Below, piece after piece: positions 11,146-21,424 of a DNA stretch of 64,000 bases. Location of the stretch: assembly GCF_963678975.1 (NCBI RefSeq), contig NC_089274.1:31807053-31871052 (forward strand). The letters are read 5' to 3'. The notes beneath the pieces were generated by a model that made no database searches, was not told the origin of the DNA, and was given only the letters and a program-made list of their open reading frames with translations. Source of the DNA: Dysidea avara. Its lineage: Eukaryota; Porifera; Demospongiae; Dictyoceratida; Dysideidae. How positions within the stretch are numbered: position 1 is the first letter of the stretch; each line of letters starts with the position of its first letter. The position numbers and the translations under genes are program-made.

Positions 11146-11935
11146 CATTGGTACCTGCCCTACATGCAGGACCATTTCACATTCTACATTAACCACAATA
11201 GCATGAACCACTGCATTGGGAATGAAACATTATATTAATATCATGTCCTAAAGTAGCATGCATGGTGATATCTTGTATAAACTTTATTCGACCATTATGC
11301 AAGCCTAATTAAAATGATGTGAACATGTGGGCTAACTAAACAGCAGAATTGCATGTAAACTAACCAGTAATTATCGAGACATGTGAAAATTATGTCGTGC
11401 TGTCCTATCATGTAGGTACTGTAATAACGTGGTCAACAAAGAGTATTTACTCCTTCTTGCCTTCAACTATTAAATTATGGAACAATTTCCCAGAAAACAT
11501 AGTCAACCAGCCATCTTTGAATGATTTTAAAGAATTATTGTATAGTTATTTATTTTAGATGTAGATTTAGTATTAGTAATCACTTTGTATCTGTGTGCCA
11601 ATTGGCCTGCCCATGCCTGCCCTATACCAATATTCATGGTACCTGTCTTAGGTGCAGGACTATTTCACATTTTCACATTGACCACAATAACATGAATCAG
11701 TGCTTCAGGAATGAAGCATTAAAGATCATGTCCTAAACTGAGTAGCATGCATGGTGATATCATGAACCTTGTTTCCCTATCATGCAAGCCTAATAGTTAA
11801 AGTTATGTGAACATGGAGTTAACTAAACAGCATAATTGCATGTAAGCTAAACCATTAATTATCAAGACATGTGCAAATTATGTGGTGCTATCCTATCACG
11901 CAGGCACTGTAGTAGCGTGGTCAACAGTATTTAAA
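11146..11935 (+). repeat. Direct repeat of about 290 bp, offset about 480 bp
   Basis: 11146-11435 and 11626-11925 are homologous: GGTACCTG(C/T)C, CAGGAC(C/T)ATTTCACATT, TAGCATGCATGGTGATATC and CGTGGTCAACA recur in the same order. A LINE carboxy-terminal coding remnant lies between them. The two are probably 3' untranslated parts of the same LINE family, either from two insertions or from a duplication. Confidence 0.75.
11433..11558 (+). pseudogene. LINE reverse transcriptase, carboxy-terminal remnant
   Basis: 42 in-frame codons ending in TAG. The peptide YSFLPSTIKLWNNFPENIVN then PSLNDFKELLYSYLF has the LW(N)xLP signature and the trailing FK(x)LL helix found at the end of jockey/CR1-type LINE ORF2 proteins. 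5'-truncated, as is usual for LINE insertions. Followed by a 3' UTR homologous to 11146-11435. Confidence 0.8.
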
Positions 11936-12159
11936 GCACTTGTAACTATACTGTTTGAGCAAAATTAATTTAATACACAGGTACACACTTCGTAACGTCA
12001 CAAAGAATTGGAGTTAAGAGAAGGCTCTTACTCTAATAGAACACACAGGACAAACATACAAACGTAATTGGCATTGGCCTGCCCATACACCTATCAAATG
12101 TGCTACTATATACTTTTCCAACAGTCCATATGCGGTGTAGCAATACCAGGATGCTATGA
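11936..12159. other. Unassigned; contains one degenerate motif copy
   Basis: CTCTAATAGAACACAC at about 12031 is a diverged form of the recurring CTCTAATAGAGCAGTCAC motif. Nothing else recognised. Confidence 0.4.
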
Positions 12160-12240
12160 ACTTACTATAAGAAAAAAAAGTTGAGTTAGAAAAAGTATGC
12201 ACCAAAAAGGTGTATATAATGAAAAAAAGTTTTTGTCACT

Positions 12241-12325
12241 GGCGGGATTCGAACCCACACCCTACACAGCAGTAACCGCAACAACTTCAGGGAGATGTAT
12301 TTACCAGCTGAGTTGTTTATCATGT
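12241..12325 (-). other. tRNA-like sequence (SINE head), not a functional tRNA
   Basis: On the minus strand CAACTCAGCTGGTAAAT resembles an A box and GGGTTCGAATCCCGCC is a good B box/T arm. The distance between them is too long for a simple tRNA and the anticodon arm does not fold clearly, so I regard it as a tRNA-derived SINE head. Confidence 0.55.
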
Positions 12326-12561
12326 GGTTAGCAATGGAATGGAGCTGAAGTTTTCTCTACATCATGGCCTTCAATGTGCTGTAGTGAATGAAGGAAAGCA
12401 CATAGAAGCTTGCAATAAACTTTGCGATGTAGCCAGATGGTGAGTGTTTCATTTTGCATGTGAATCATGTAGATATGTGCATAGATTGCCGAGCAATAGT
12501 CGTCAATAGCTGACATATGAAAAAGTGTGTCACAAAAAGGTGGCACTAAGAAATAAAGTTG

Positions 12562-12630
12562 TCATGGGCAGAAATCGAACCTGGGACCTTTGGATCAACA
12601 GTTCAACGCACTAACGCTTTGGCTGTTTGT
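12562..12630 (-). other. tRNA-Asn-like sequence (SINE head)
   Basis: On the minus strand: AGCGTTAGTGCGTTGAAC, then CTGTTGA as anticodon loop (GTT, Asn), then AAGGTCCCAGGTTCGATT as T arm. The acceptor stem is not well paired (AACAAACAGCC against TGCCCATGAC), so it is a tRNA-derived repeat rather than a gene. Confidence 0.5.
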
Positions 12631-12827
12631 TCGTGGTTTTGACAGGAATGTAACTCAAGTTTTCTTCTACACCAATGCCTTCTACGCTTTATGGAGAATG
12701 AAAGGAAGCAGGTAGCAATTTGTAACAACAAACTTGGAGTTGCTAGATGATGAGCGCTTAATTTTGTTTAAGTCCCATGTCGATACATACTTTGGATGTT
12801 GAGTTAGCGGCATTGCAGACAGACAGC

Positions 12828-12848
12828 TATATATATATATATATATAT
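12828..12848. repeat. (TA)n microsatellite at element boundary
   Basis: About ten TA dinucleotides immediately left of the hairpin-ended element. A matching (TA)n lies right of it at 15260-15274, so the element inserted into, or duplicated, a TA-rich target. Confidence 0.85.
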
Positions 12849-15260
12849 GTAAAACTTTCACACCTCAGATCAAAGGAGCCGCCTGGGCTACATTTCGTAT
12901 GTATCTCATCTAGCTGGGCTACTACATACGAAATGTAGCCGGTCTACAACTGGGCAGTGATTATATAGACGTTGATGCTGAAATCGATTGTGGGGATAGA
13001 TTAGGATCGATTAATACTGACTCATGTGATTGGGATGCACGACTTGGATTTCGCTATGAAAACCACTCAGGTGGAGAGCATTTTGCTATCCTCGCCATCC
13101 TACGAGTTGAAAAACGTTGGACTACGGTGAGAACTAGTGCTATAGCTTATTCATTCAATCATTTCCGCACGTTTTCGAATACGGACACGCCCCCATCACG
13201 AAGCTACCACTCTGCACGGAGTAACCACTCTACAAGTAAGCTTTCCTGTCTAGGCCTTTAGTGAACTGCGTAGTTTTCCCATAAACGATTCAATAGTACT
13301 GATTAAAACATTAAACTCGCGTAATGGAAATTCTCCGTGATATCTCTAGGATACGTCCGTTTATCATAACCGAACTTAACCAGAACGTACTAGCTGCTGA
13401 CCCATAATCGAAATTTTAGGTGTGCGTATATAATACATCCAGTAGCTGCACTCATATTGGCTTGGGTGATTGATCGCCCTACATAGGCTAACAAGTGTTA
13501 CATATTAGCTGTAACACAGGGCATTCGGGCTTTGCCTGATATGTATGTGCCTGCAGTCGGGCATACATATCAGGCAAAGCCCTCATGCCCATGTTACAAC
13601 TATTTCACAGGGGCGGATCTAGGATATATAAAAGGGGGGGGGGGGCTAACTCAAGGTACTAATCTCTTGGGTAGAGGTGTGCGAAGTACACTTCCCAGCA
13701 TGCAAAGCATGCTGGAACTAGGGGGGTCTGGGGGCATGCTCCCCCAGGAAAATTTTGAAAAATAGATGCTAAAATACTGCAATTTGGAGACATTTCCACA
13801 TAAAATTCATAATATTTTCTGCCTGTAGATATTTCATATACTGCCTTTAGATTATAGGTATGGCTCTCTGAAGCATTTTGCTAATGGAAAAGTTTGGGTA
13901 GGTACATACAGCCAAGTACATGATGCACCCCTCTCACAATTGCACAACACTGAATAGGTGCATGTTAGAATAATAATGTTGAAAGTGGAAAATTTAGAAA
14001 TTTGAACAATACAAGATTGAATCTGAGAGCATTTTCAATGGAAATTGTGTACATGAATTAAGTATTTCCATACATATTAACTACACAAGTAGATGAATGA
14101 AGCCCTTTAAACAGACCAATGCACTTCATTGTATGTATAGGTGCAGGCAGATTTGGCATAACAGAACCAACTACATGTTTCCAGTGAATGTTCTATTAGA
14201 GTAGTTAGCTAACTGCTCTATTAGAGTATCTCAATCTTGTACACCTCCAATGCTGATCCGGGTCCTTGTTGCATAAACTTTAGCATAAATCCACTGATAA
14301 TGATACCTTGGAAAGATGTTTATAAGGTGGTTTTATGAGTATTTGTATTATTAGTGATCATATAATTATGCTAAGACAAAATTTCATTATAATACTCAGC
14401 ATATTGATCAAGTAAAGCCTAAATATGAAGGGGGGGCTTCAGCCACCAAAGCCCCCCCCCCTGGATCCGCCCCTGTTTCATACTTGCCCTCATGCAGGCC
14501 TGCAGCCATAGCCCTCTGGCGCGTGTGTATGTATCAGGAAAAGCGCTTGTGTCCATGGTATATGTAATAGTTGTAACACGGGAATGAGGGCTTCGACTGC
14601 CCGAGGGCAGAGGGCATACATATCAGGCAAAGCCCGAATGCCCGTGTTACAGCTAATATGTAACAATTATTAGGCTGATAGCCTGTACAGGGCGATCAAT
14701 CACGCAAGCCAATACGAGTGCAGCCACTGGATGTATTATATAAAATTTTTGAAAATAGGTCAGCAGTTAGTACGTTCTGGTTAAGTTCGGTTATGATAAA
14801 CGGACATATCCTAGAGATATCACGGAGAATTTCCGTTACGCGAGTTTAATGTTTTAATCAGTACTATTGAATCGTTTATGGAATAACTACGCAGTTCACT
14901 AAAGGCCTAGGACAGGTAAGCTTGCTTGTAGAGTGGTTACTCCGTGCAGAGTGGTAGCTTCGTGATGGAGGCGTGTCCGTATTCGAAAACGTGCGGAAAT
15001 GATCGAATGAATAAGCTATAGCACTAGTTTTCACCTTAGCCCAACGTTTTTCAACTCGTAGGATGGTGAGGATAACAAAACGCTCTCCATCTGAGTGGTT
15101 TTCATAGCGAAATCCAAGTCGGTGCATCCGAGTATTGATCGATCCCCACAATCGATTTCAGCATCAACGTCTATATAATCACTACCCAGTTGTAAACCGG
15201 CTACATTTCGTATGTAGCCCGGGCGCCGGTTCCTTTGGTCTGAGGTGTGACGGTGTTACA
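12848..15260. mobile_element. 2.4-kb foldback-type element with hairpin-ended arms
   Basis: The left arm (12848-13590) and right arm (14513-15260) are reverse complements over about 700 bp. Ends are TGTAA(A/C)AC plus CACACCTCAGA(T/C)CAAAGGA. The inner end of each arm is itself a hairpin built around GGCATACATATCAGGCAAAGC (left 13520-13585; right 14590-14650). The outer 100 bp contains a smaller palindrome (TACATTTCGTATGTA-like, 12892-12925 and 15203-15220). Flanked by TA microsatellite on both sides. No transposase; the central spacer is occupied by a second element (13608-14475). Confidence 0.8.
13608..14475. mobile_element. CAGGGGCGGATC-ended MITE nested in the foldback element
   Basis: Begins CAGGGGCGGATCTAGG and ends CCTGGATCCGCCCCTG, a terminal inverted repeat extended by G-rich/C-rich runs (13630-13645; 14449-14461). 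Flanked on both sides by TTTCA (13603-13607, 14476-14480), a 5-bp target duplication. It contains a copy of the CTCTATTAGAGTATCT motif at 14214-14232. A second member is at 25154-25471, also with a 5-bp duplication. Confidence 0.8.
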
Positions 15261-15269
15261 TATATATAT

Positions 15270-15540
15270 ATATTAGTTACACTGCCAAAAAGCTGCAGTC
15301 AAGGCTACACAGGTTCTTGGTCTTATTAGGCGATCTTTTAGAATTGACTCTACTGATATGTTTATATTTCGTTGTTCGACCGCATTTGGAATATTGTGTG
15401 CAATCTTGGAGTCCGTACTTGGCCAGAGACATCGACACCCTTGAAAAGGTTCAGAGACGTGCAACTAAACACCTTCGCGGATTAGCCCACTTGACTTATG
15501 AAAGCCGTCTTGAAATTCTGGATCTCTATTCTCTGTATTG
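15270..15540 (+). pseudogene. LINE reverse transcriptase C-terminal domain, part 1 (split by MITE)
   Basis: Reading in the frame of 15317: [32 protein letters not shown] and [17 protein letters not shown] are the conserved post-palm region of LINE ORF2 proteins (LEYCxQxWSPYL..DI..LExVQRRATK). The frame runs up to TATTG at 15536-15540, where a 378-bp MITE is inserted, and resumes at 15919. The part upstream of about 15300 does not align cleanly, so the copy is 5'-truncated next to the TA repeat. Confidence 0.85.
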
Positions 15541-15918
15541 CATAGTCTCGCGTGGCCAGACCACTATTTCAGCGCAGGGGCTTATCGATTAGAGATTATA
15601 AGCGCCCGCACTGAAAAGGGTCTGGTCCAGTTCGTATAGGCAAGTCGTTCACAGAATCAACAACGTGGTGTTGGGTGTTGATTGGGGTCACGTCATCCCA
15701 ATGGTCACTACGTCATTGGCCTACCCGTTTGAATACCGCATATGGATAATTGTGAATGTCAGATGACGTACCTTTGATCAGCACTCCAAGTGTTGACGAA
15801 GGTGCTGAGGACAACTTGCCTATGCGAACTGGACCAGACCCTTTTCAGTGCGGGCGCTTATAATCTCTAATCGATAAGCCCCTGCGCTGAAATAGCGGTC
15901 TGGCCACGCGAGACTATG
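15541..15918. mobile_element. 378-bp MITE with about 105-bp terminal inverted repeats
   Basis: Starts CATAGTCTCGCGTGGCCAGA and ends with its complement; the inverted match continues through TTATCGATTAGAGATTATAA to CTATACGGAAC-like sequence, about 105 bp in all. Flanked by direct repeats TATTG (15536-15540 and 15919-15923). Removing the element plus one TATTG restores the LINE frame exactly (LYSLYC-RRQRGDMIETYK), so the boundaries are precise. A 5-bp duplication with CATAGTC ends does not match a superfamily I can name with confidence. Confidence 0.93.
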
Positions 15919-16349
15919 TATTGCAGACGTCAAAGGGGTGATATGATTGAAACATATAAGATACTTAAACGACATTATGACTTGGACCCATCTACATTTT
16001 TTACTTTAAATGCTGCTACCACCAGGGGCCACTCTCTTAAGCTTTTTAAAGAATGATCAAGATTACTTGTTAGGCAGAACTTTTTTACAAATAGAATAGT
16101 CAATCTATGGAACTCCTTACCTGACTTTATCATTTCAGCACCAACAGTTGCAACCTTCAAGCTGCGCTTGGACAATTTTTGGAAGCAACCTAGATATGGG
16201 CACCTTCAAAGGCCTGCGGCCTAGCCTGGCAAGTTAGCTTGCCTTGGCATCTACAAGCCCATTAAATAATTACATAACCAAGTAATAATAATAATAATAA
16301 GTGACGTCATAAATAATTAATTAATTAATTAATGTACAGCGAAACTACT

Positions 16350-16385
<36 letters not shown>

Positions 16386-16395
16386 GTTACATCAG
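15919..16395 (+). pseudogene. LINE reverse transcriptase C-terminal domain, part 2, with 3' tail
   Basis: Continues from part 1: RRQRGDMIETYKIL, then TTRGHSLKLFKE, one in-frame TGA at about 16054, then SRLLVRQNFFTNRIVNLWNS and LPDFIISAPTVATFKLRLD, ending with a stop at 16222-16224. RG(D/H)xIETYKIL and RxxFFxNRxVxLWNxLP are typical of jockey/CR1-like LINE C-termini. The 3' end is a (TAA)n repeat (16283-16303 and 16352-16383), consistent with a LINE tail. One stop codon plus 5' truncation make it dead. Confidence 0.88.
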
Positions 16396-16694
16396 AATCA
16401 TGCAAACTGAAAAAAAAAGGAATACTCCTTTATACCATCAGCATCAAGGCAATGGGACATACTACCTCGCTACATCTTTGAAGCGGAAAACACTGATATA
16501 TTCAAATCTCTGCTACTTAACTATTATTTTGCTATCAATAGCTAACATTATTTATTATATTATATCTGTATATTCTTCTGTTTGTGAAGTTTTCGCAGCA
16601 AAATTAAAAAAAGGAAGTGGATCAGCTATGCATGTATTTAATTCTGAAGCTGGTTTACTTTGTCATGATTGTATGTATGTGTGTATATACATGG
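16396..16694. other. No recognised content
   Basis: Follows the LINE tail. An open stretch exists, but it has no family resemblance and AT-biased composition; I do not call it a gene. Confidence 0.4.
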
Positions 16695-17150
16695 TAGTGG
16701 TCCATAATAGAGATCGCCTATGTCTTTTGCCAAAATCCTAATAGAAATACACACCTAAACACCACTTTAGGAAGCTTCCCCAACCACAAAAGAAGCTTTA
16801 AAAGTTAATTTGGGCCCACTGGAAAATAAGAAGTCAAAAGGAACCAGTAAAAGTATTTTTTTAAATATACATGTATAACTGAAGTATGCCATTTTGTTCA
16901 TCTTATCATATGAACCACAGTAGTGGTTCATAATAGAGATCGCCTATGTTTTTTTTGCCAAAATTCTAATAGAACACACACCTAAACACCACCTCAAGAA
17001 ACTCCCCCAACCACAAAAGAAGCCTTAGAAGTTAATTTGGAAGAAGTTTAGATCTACTGGAAAATATGAAGTCAAAAGGAATGAATAAAAGTATTTTTAA
17101 AATTTCTGAACTATGCCATTTTGTTCATCTTATCATATGAACCACAGGGC
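16695..17150 (+). repeat. 226-bp tandem duplication with inverted ends
   Basis: Copies start at 16695 and 16921 (TAGTGGT(C/T)CATAATAGAG) and each ends TTATCATATGAACCAC; the start and end are partly inverted relative to each other (GTGGTTCATA / TATGAACCAC), so each copy may be a small MITE. CCTAATAGAA-like sequence inside resembles the recurring motif only weakly. Confidence 0.75.
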
Positions 17151-17354
17151 TAGAGCAAAACGTTTAGGGATAAAAACTACATAACTGTCTTTCTTCACGT
17201 CCGTGACCTATTTTTAAACGCATATACAATGATAACACCCATTCTCAAGCAAATTTGCTTCTTGTAGGTTCACTTTGCCATTGATCTTCTGACTTAGTCT
17301 CTGCAAGGGTAACCAACGTGTTAATAAGTCTCCAATCTATTCTGGGTTAACATG

Positions 17355-18036
17355 CAGTGTTGGGCAAGTTACTTTGTAAAAGTAACTAGTTACATATTAC
17401 ATATTACTTGCAACAGAACTATTTAGTTACAGTTACATATTACCCATAAAATAAAGTAACTGTAATAATATTACATATTATATTACTTTGTCCACAGCCT
17501 TAAGCTGTTAACATGTAGTGTTGGGCAAGTTACTTTGTAAAAGTAACTAGTTACATATTACATATTACTTGCAACAGAACTATTTAGTTACAGTTACATA
17601 TTACCCATAAAATAAAGTAACTGTAATAATATTACATATTATATTACTTTGTCCACAGCCTTAAGCTGTCACGTGTGAAACTACCACCTTATCACGTGAC
17701 ATGATTGCATTGTTGGACAATGTGCAAATCTTGGTTATAAGTAAGAAGCTAGTGAATAAGCTTCATTCAGTAGGCCTCGTTACTTCGTTGTGGTTAGGCG
17801 TTACTCAGAGGATTACTAACGAGATTAGTAACTTTGTTACTTTTAGTAATAATATTACGTCATATTAGACTCGTTACAGCAATTATATTACTTAGGTAAC
17901 GCGTTACATTTGTAAATAAAGTATCTTGCATTATATTACCTGTTTTCATAGCGTATTTCGTTATATTACTTTGTTACCACAAAAGTAATAATATTACATA
18001 ACGCGTTACTTATGTAACGCGTTACTCCCAACACTG
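17355..18036. mobile_element. hAT-family MITE with 8-bp target duplication
   Basis: Left end CAGTGTTGGGCAAGTTACTT and right end GTAACGCGTTACTCCCAACACTG-type (right TIR CAGTGTTGGGAGTAAC), typical of non-autonomous hAT elements. Flanked by TTAACATG on both sides (17347-17354 and 18037-18044). The first 161 bp, including the left TTAACATG, are tandemly duplicated (17347-17507, 17508-17668). No transposase. Confidence 0.92.
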
Positions 18037-18510
18037 TTAACATGTTTATTTGGAAACCCTATATCATTACCTATATTTAATCACAGTATATTAAGTTCAT
18101 AGAGTAACAGTGTTGTTGTGTACCACTGTGTACTTGACTTATTGTGATCACAAGTATGCATGACTATATGATAAATCAGAAGCCATACTATTGTTGACCG
18201 CAGCATGCTGTACACTGCCTATAGTTGGATATGTCAAAGCTGTATAGTTCAAAGTACATCCAGTAGTAAGGAAACAATACACCGGTGTTTGCTAACTCTG
18301 ATAATACTAACTGACTACTTTACAGCTACTGTACATGATGACTGACTTTGATATACATGTTTAGTACTGTGTAATATCAAGCACCACCAGCACCTCTTAT
18401 TATCATGTTAGCTATCCATAATGGATTTATAAAAAGTAAACAAACTATGTAGTGTAAAATAATTTTAAAAATTAAAACATGTGAATAGAGATCGGTGAAA
18501 GAAGTAAAGA
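18037..18510. other. No recognised content
   Basis: AT-rich sequence between two MITEs with no coding similarity, arrays or TIRs that I can see. Confidence 0.4.
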
Positions 18511-18714
18511 AACAAGAGTCAAACAAGCCAGCATGTTAAACACACAGAGATCTCTATTTGGACTCATATAAACATTTATACAGAAGCATTCTCAGTACTT
18601 ATCTGCCCCTGATTTAAAGAGAAACTACTGTTTTTTCCTTAGTTTCTACCATATCCATTGAGTCTAAATAGAAATCTCTGTTTGTTTAACATGCTGGCTT
18701 GTTTGACTCTTGTT
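18511..18714. mobile_element. 204-bp palindromic MITE
   Basis: 18511-18567 and 18660-18714 are reverse complements (AACAAGAGTCAAACAAGCCA, then CAGCATGTTAAAC) with a 90-bp spacer. Too short to encode protein. Its right edge abuts the 26-bp palindrome at 18714-18739. Confidence 0.8.
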
Positions 18715-18739
18715 ATACTCTCTCACGTGGGAGAGTATA
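18714..18739. repeat. 26-bp palindrome TATACTCTC...GAGAGTATA, copy 1
   Basis: TATACTCTCTCACGTGGGAGAGTATA-type palindrome (13-bp arms, one mismatch) followed by a TTA/TTATTA repeat. An almost identical palindrome is at 34043-34068 next to a different sequence. Confidence 0.85.
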
Positions 18740-19530
18740 TTATTATTATTTATTATTATTATTATTACTAGGACCGCGTCACATATAACCAAGTACATAC
18801 ACCAACGTGACAGCCCCCCGGTGAGGCTATTAGGTGGTGAATGCATTATCCCCAAATCAACTCAATATGTCACAGTGGTGACAGATATAACACAATAGTG
18901 GCATCGTAACTAAAGGCCACCAGTAGCTAAGTGCCAGTACATCATTGGTGTGGTATAAATGGCACAGTGATGTGTACAAAGTATATGTATACAAAACATA
19001 CAGGAGAGAACTATACATTATTGCAGTATTGTATGCAGCAATACATTATAGGCAACATCACCATGCAGATAAAAATTATTAGCCAATATACAGCAATGCA
19101 TATCAACATCAACTAGAGCTAAGTAAGGTTCATCAGTGATGTAGCAATGGCACAGTGATGGGTGACACACCATAGTTATGCATACACAACTTTCAGGAGA
19201 TAGCTACACAATGCTGTAGGCGTATGCAAGCCAGATGAACCAGATAAAGGAAGACAGCCAAGCCACTAGAGCCTAGTAGCTACGCCAGGTGAAGGCAAAA
19301 AAGATTAAGCACGTATTGAATTGCCTGACACCAACACAAAGAAAGTTCGCCATGCCAGCTGCACAAGACAAAATTGTTTACTTGTATTTTATATGTAACT
19401 GTAAGCTTATTGTAAAGAGCGTGGCATATGTCAGTTTAATGTTTTCTTGTATTGTTTATTTACATGAATCAGTGAATCCACTGGCAGCTGGCATGGAGAC
19501 TTGAGATGTTACAAACATAAAAACTTACTT
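18740..19530. other. No gene; (TTA)n run and low-complexity AT-rich DNA
   Basis: A TTA repeat at 18740-18768, then sequence with GATGTAGCAATGGCACAGTGATG-like pieces repeated loosely (18960, 19140: GGCACAGTGATG). No recognised gene. Confidence 0.45.
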
Positions 19531-19590
19531 GTAATCTTCTTGTTTACACAAGTGGCTTCTGTAATCTTCTTGTTTACACAAGTGGCTTCT
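19531..19590 (+). repeat. Perfect 30-bp tandem duplication
   Basis: GTAATCTTCTTGTTTACACA plus AGTGGCTTCT occurs twice without mismatch, suggesting a recent event. Confidence 0.95.
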
Positions 19591-19795
19591 GGCTCTCCTG
19601 CACGGGCATCACTAATCTTCTTCGCGCAATATGTAAGTAATTAAGCAAGGGTGTGGTACTGGGCGTTATATAGAATTACACGTATGGTCAAGTCATCAGC
19701 ACAAACAGGAGCGACGATTATACGTTTGTGCCTTCATTCACAGGCGAATCTATCCCCGGTTAGTTCATGTCTCTAGGCCTCGTAGTTTTCTCAAA

Positions 19796-19834
19796 CATTA
19801 ATTATTAATTATTTAATTAATTATTTATTTATTT

Positions 19835-19865
<31 letters not shown>

Positions 19866-19866
19866 A
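19796..19866. repeat. (TTAT/TTAA)n microsatellite
   Basis: About 70 bp of ATTTATTT / TTAATTAATT repeats. Confidence 0.9.
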
Positions 19867-20445
19867 CGTAATTTTAACCGCGTTTCGTATTATTCTTAGT
19901 ACTTGGTTATATAATTAGCGCTTTACAGTGACCAGCACTGAAGGTCTGACAGCAACATGTGCTGCAGCCTTAGGATTACCTAACCTAATTTCAAGGACTT
20001 AGACCTAGTGACTTGACTTACTGACTGATAAGGTGTAACAGAAAAGGGGCCAAAGTAAGGAAAAAAAATATTGTAATCGATTTGCAGGGCATTATGTGGC
20101 TTCTTCTTTTTTGCAGGTATACTACTGGCGAGATACTCAGAGCAAAATGGTGATGTTAACTTGCAGATGAAACCTCTGTTAAGAATCTAAATTTTGACCG
20201 CGGCAATTTTGTTTTACCAACATTTTCGGCAAGTTATGAACGAAAATGTACGTGCGTCAGCTGCTATCTTCACGCCTGTGCTAGCAATGCTGACGCCATA
20301 CACACTATTCAATAGCTCTTCAGCCAGGGAAAAACAGTGTCTAGGGGGTAAAATCTGTATTCTGGACCGTTGGACTGCTATTCTCCTCCAAAGGTGCAAA
20401 CTAATAGCTATAGTCACGTCAACATGACGATACTACACGAATAAT

Positions 20446-20583
20446 TCCATCACTATTACGATACAACTCACAGGTGATTCTTGGAGACTTCAATTGTTGT
20501 TGGTTGCTCTCATACGATTCTAAACTAGTAGGAAGAAATCTATTGAAACTAATTAACTCTCAATTATGGTATGGATTTCTGCT
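20446..20583 (+). pseudogene. LINE APE-type endonuclease fragment
   Basis: In the frame of GTG at 20473: YNSQVILGDFNCCWLLSYDS, then VGRNLLKLIN. The VILGDFN box followed by W and GRxLLxLI is the catalytic aspartate/asparagine region of the apurinic-type endonuclease domain of LINE ORF2 proteins. The frame ends at a TAG about 40 codons in. Short and isolated, so assigned with moderate confidence. Confidence 0.55.
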
Positions 20584-21420
20584 GACTTAGTTTCTGAGTG
20601 GTACTTGCAGTGATATCCACTTAGTAAAACTCCGTAAACTATTCTCTCCTTTCTAACCATAAGCGTTGTATGGAATGGTTGGGTAAAGAATCTACACAAA
20701 GCTATTAAAAATGGTACATTGTCCGAACTCAATGCGTTCGAACAAATGGGTGTGGTCATACCGCTGTTCATTGCGTATCGTGCTATTGAAACTCAGCTGT
20801 ATACCTAGCTATACATTTGTGAAGTCTTTCAATTAGTCATTATTAAGTTGCATTATAGTTGAGTATTACAAGACACTTGTTAGCCAACAGTACTGCGCAA
20901 TAAAGTTCTATGTCACAATTAATCAGCCACTGTAACCTTCCTAATATGATTCATAGCATGTCAATTGCAACGGTGCAGTATACAGTGCTTGTAGCCATGC
21001 TTTGTACACTACAGTATCATTGTCAACAACATTGCAAAATAGCTGAAAGACTTTTAAATACATGTATTAAGATTTGCAAATTCTCAAATCCCTTCACAAA
21101 ACAGCTATGTACATCGAATACTGAACTCATAGAACTGACGTGATTTCATCGTGTTGATAAACGACATGCATCTCACTTGAGTGTTTCAATTAGCAAATAC
21201 TATATATCACATGGTTATTGCATGATTCACCTTGCACAATGGTGTAGCTATTGTTATTATTAATACGCATGCATGTAGTAAGTTACATGCTCAATTTTCC
21301 AGCCAACAGTAGCAACCTACTGGATGTATCCTTCAGAATCACTGTATAATGGATGCTCTAGAATGTAAGTAAACTTTGTTCTCTTTGTTCAGATAGTAGT
21401 GATTTCAATAAAATTGTGAA
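20584..21420. other. No recognised content
   Basis: Also applies to 19867-20445. Open stretches on both strands are short and show no domain. No arrays or inverted pairs recognised. Confidence 0.4.
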
Positions 21421-21424
21421 AAGG

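Larger units (their letters stand above)
12160..12810 (-). mobile_element. Two tandem tRNA-headed SINE-like units
   Basis: Each unit has a tRNA-like head read on the minus strand (12241-12325; 12562-12630), preceded at lower coordinates by a shared body (GAAAAAGT(A/G)TG(C/T)(A/C)(A/C)C then AAAAAGGTG, about 12190 and 12515) and followed at higher coordinates by another shared module (12330-12500 and 12640-12790: TTTTCT(C/T)CTACA...GCCTTC, GAAAGGAAGC-like, GATGGTGAG(T/C)G-like). The order repeats with a period of about 310 bp. Two copies of a composite SINE arranged head to tail. Confidence 0.6.

Noticed and set aside
12241-12630. Functional tRNA genes
   Set aside because: Good A/B boxes, but acceptor stems do not pair and both heads sit in a repeated SINE-like unit. 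Same reasoning for 47832-47903.
20194-20427. Overlapping 77- and 67-codon frames on opposite strands
   Set aside because: Both strands open over the same bases with no recognisable domain; likely chance.
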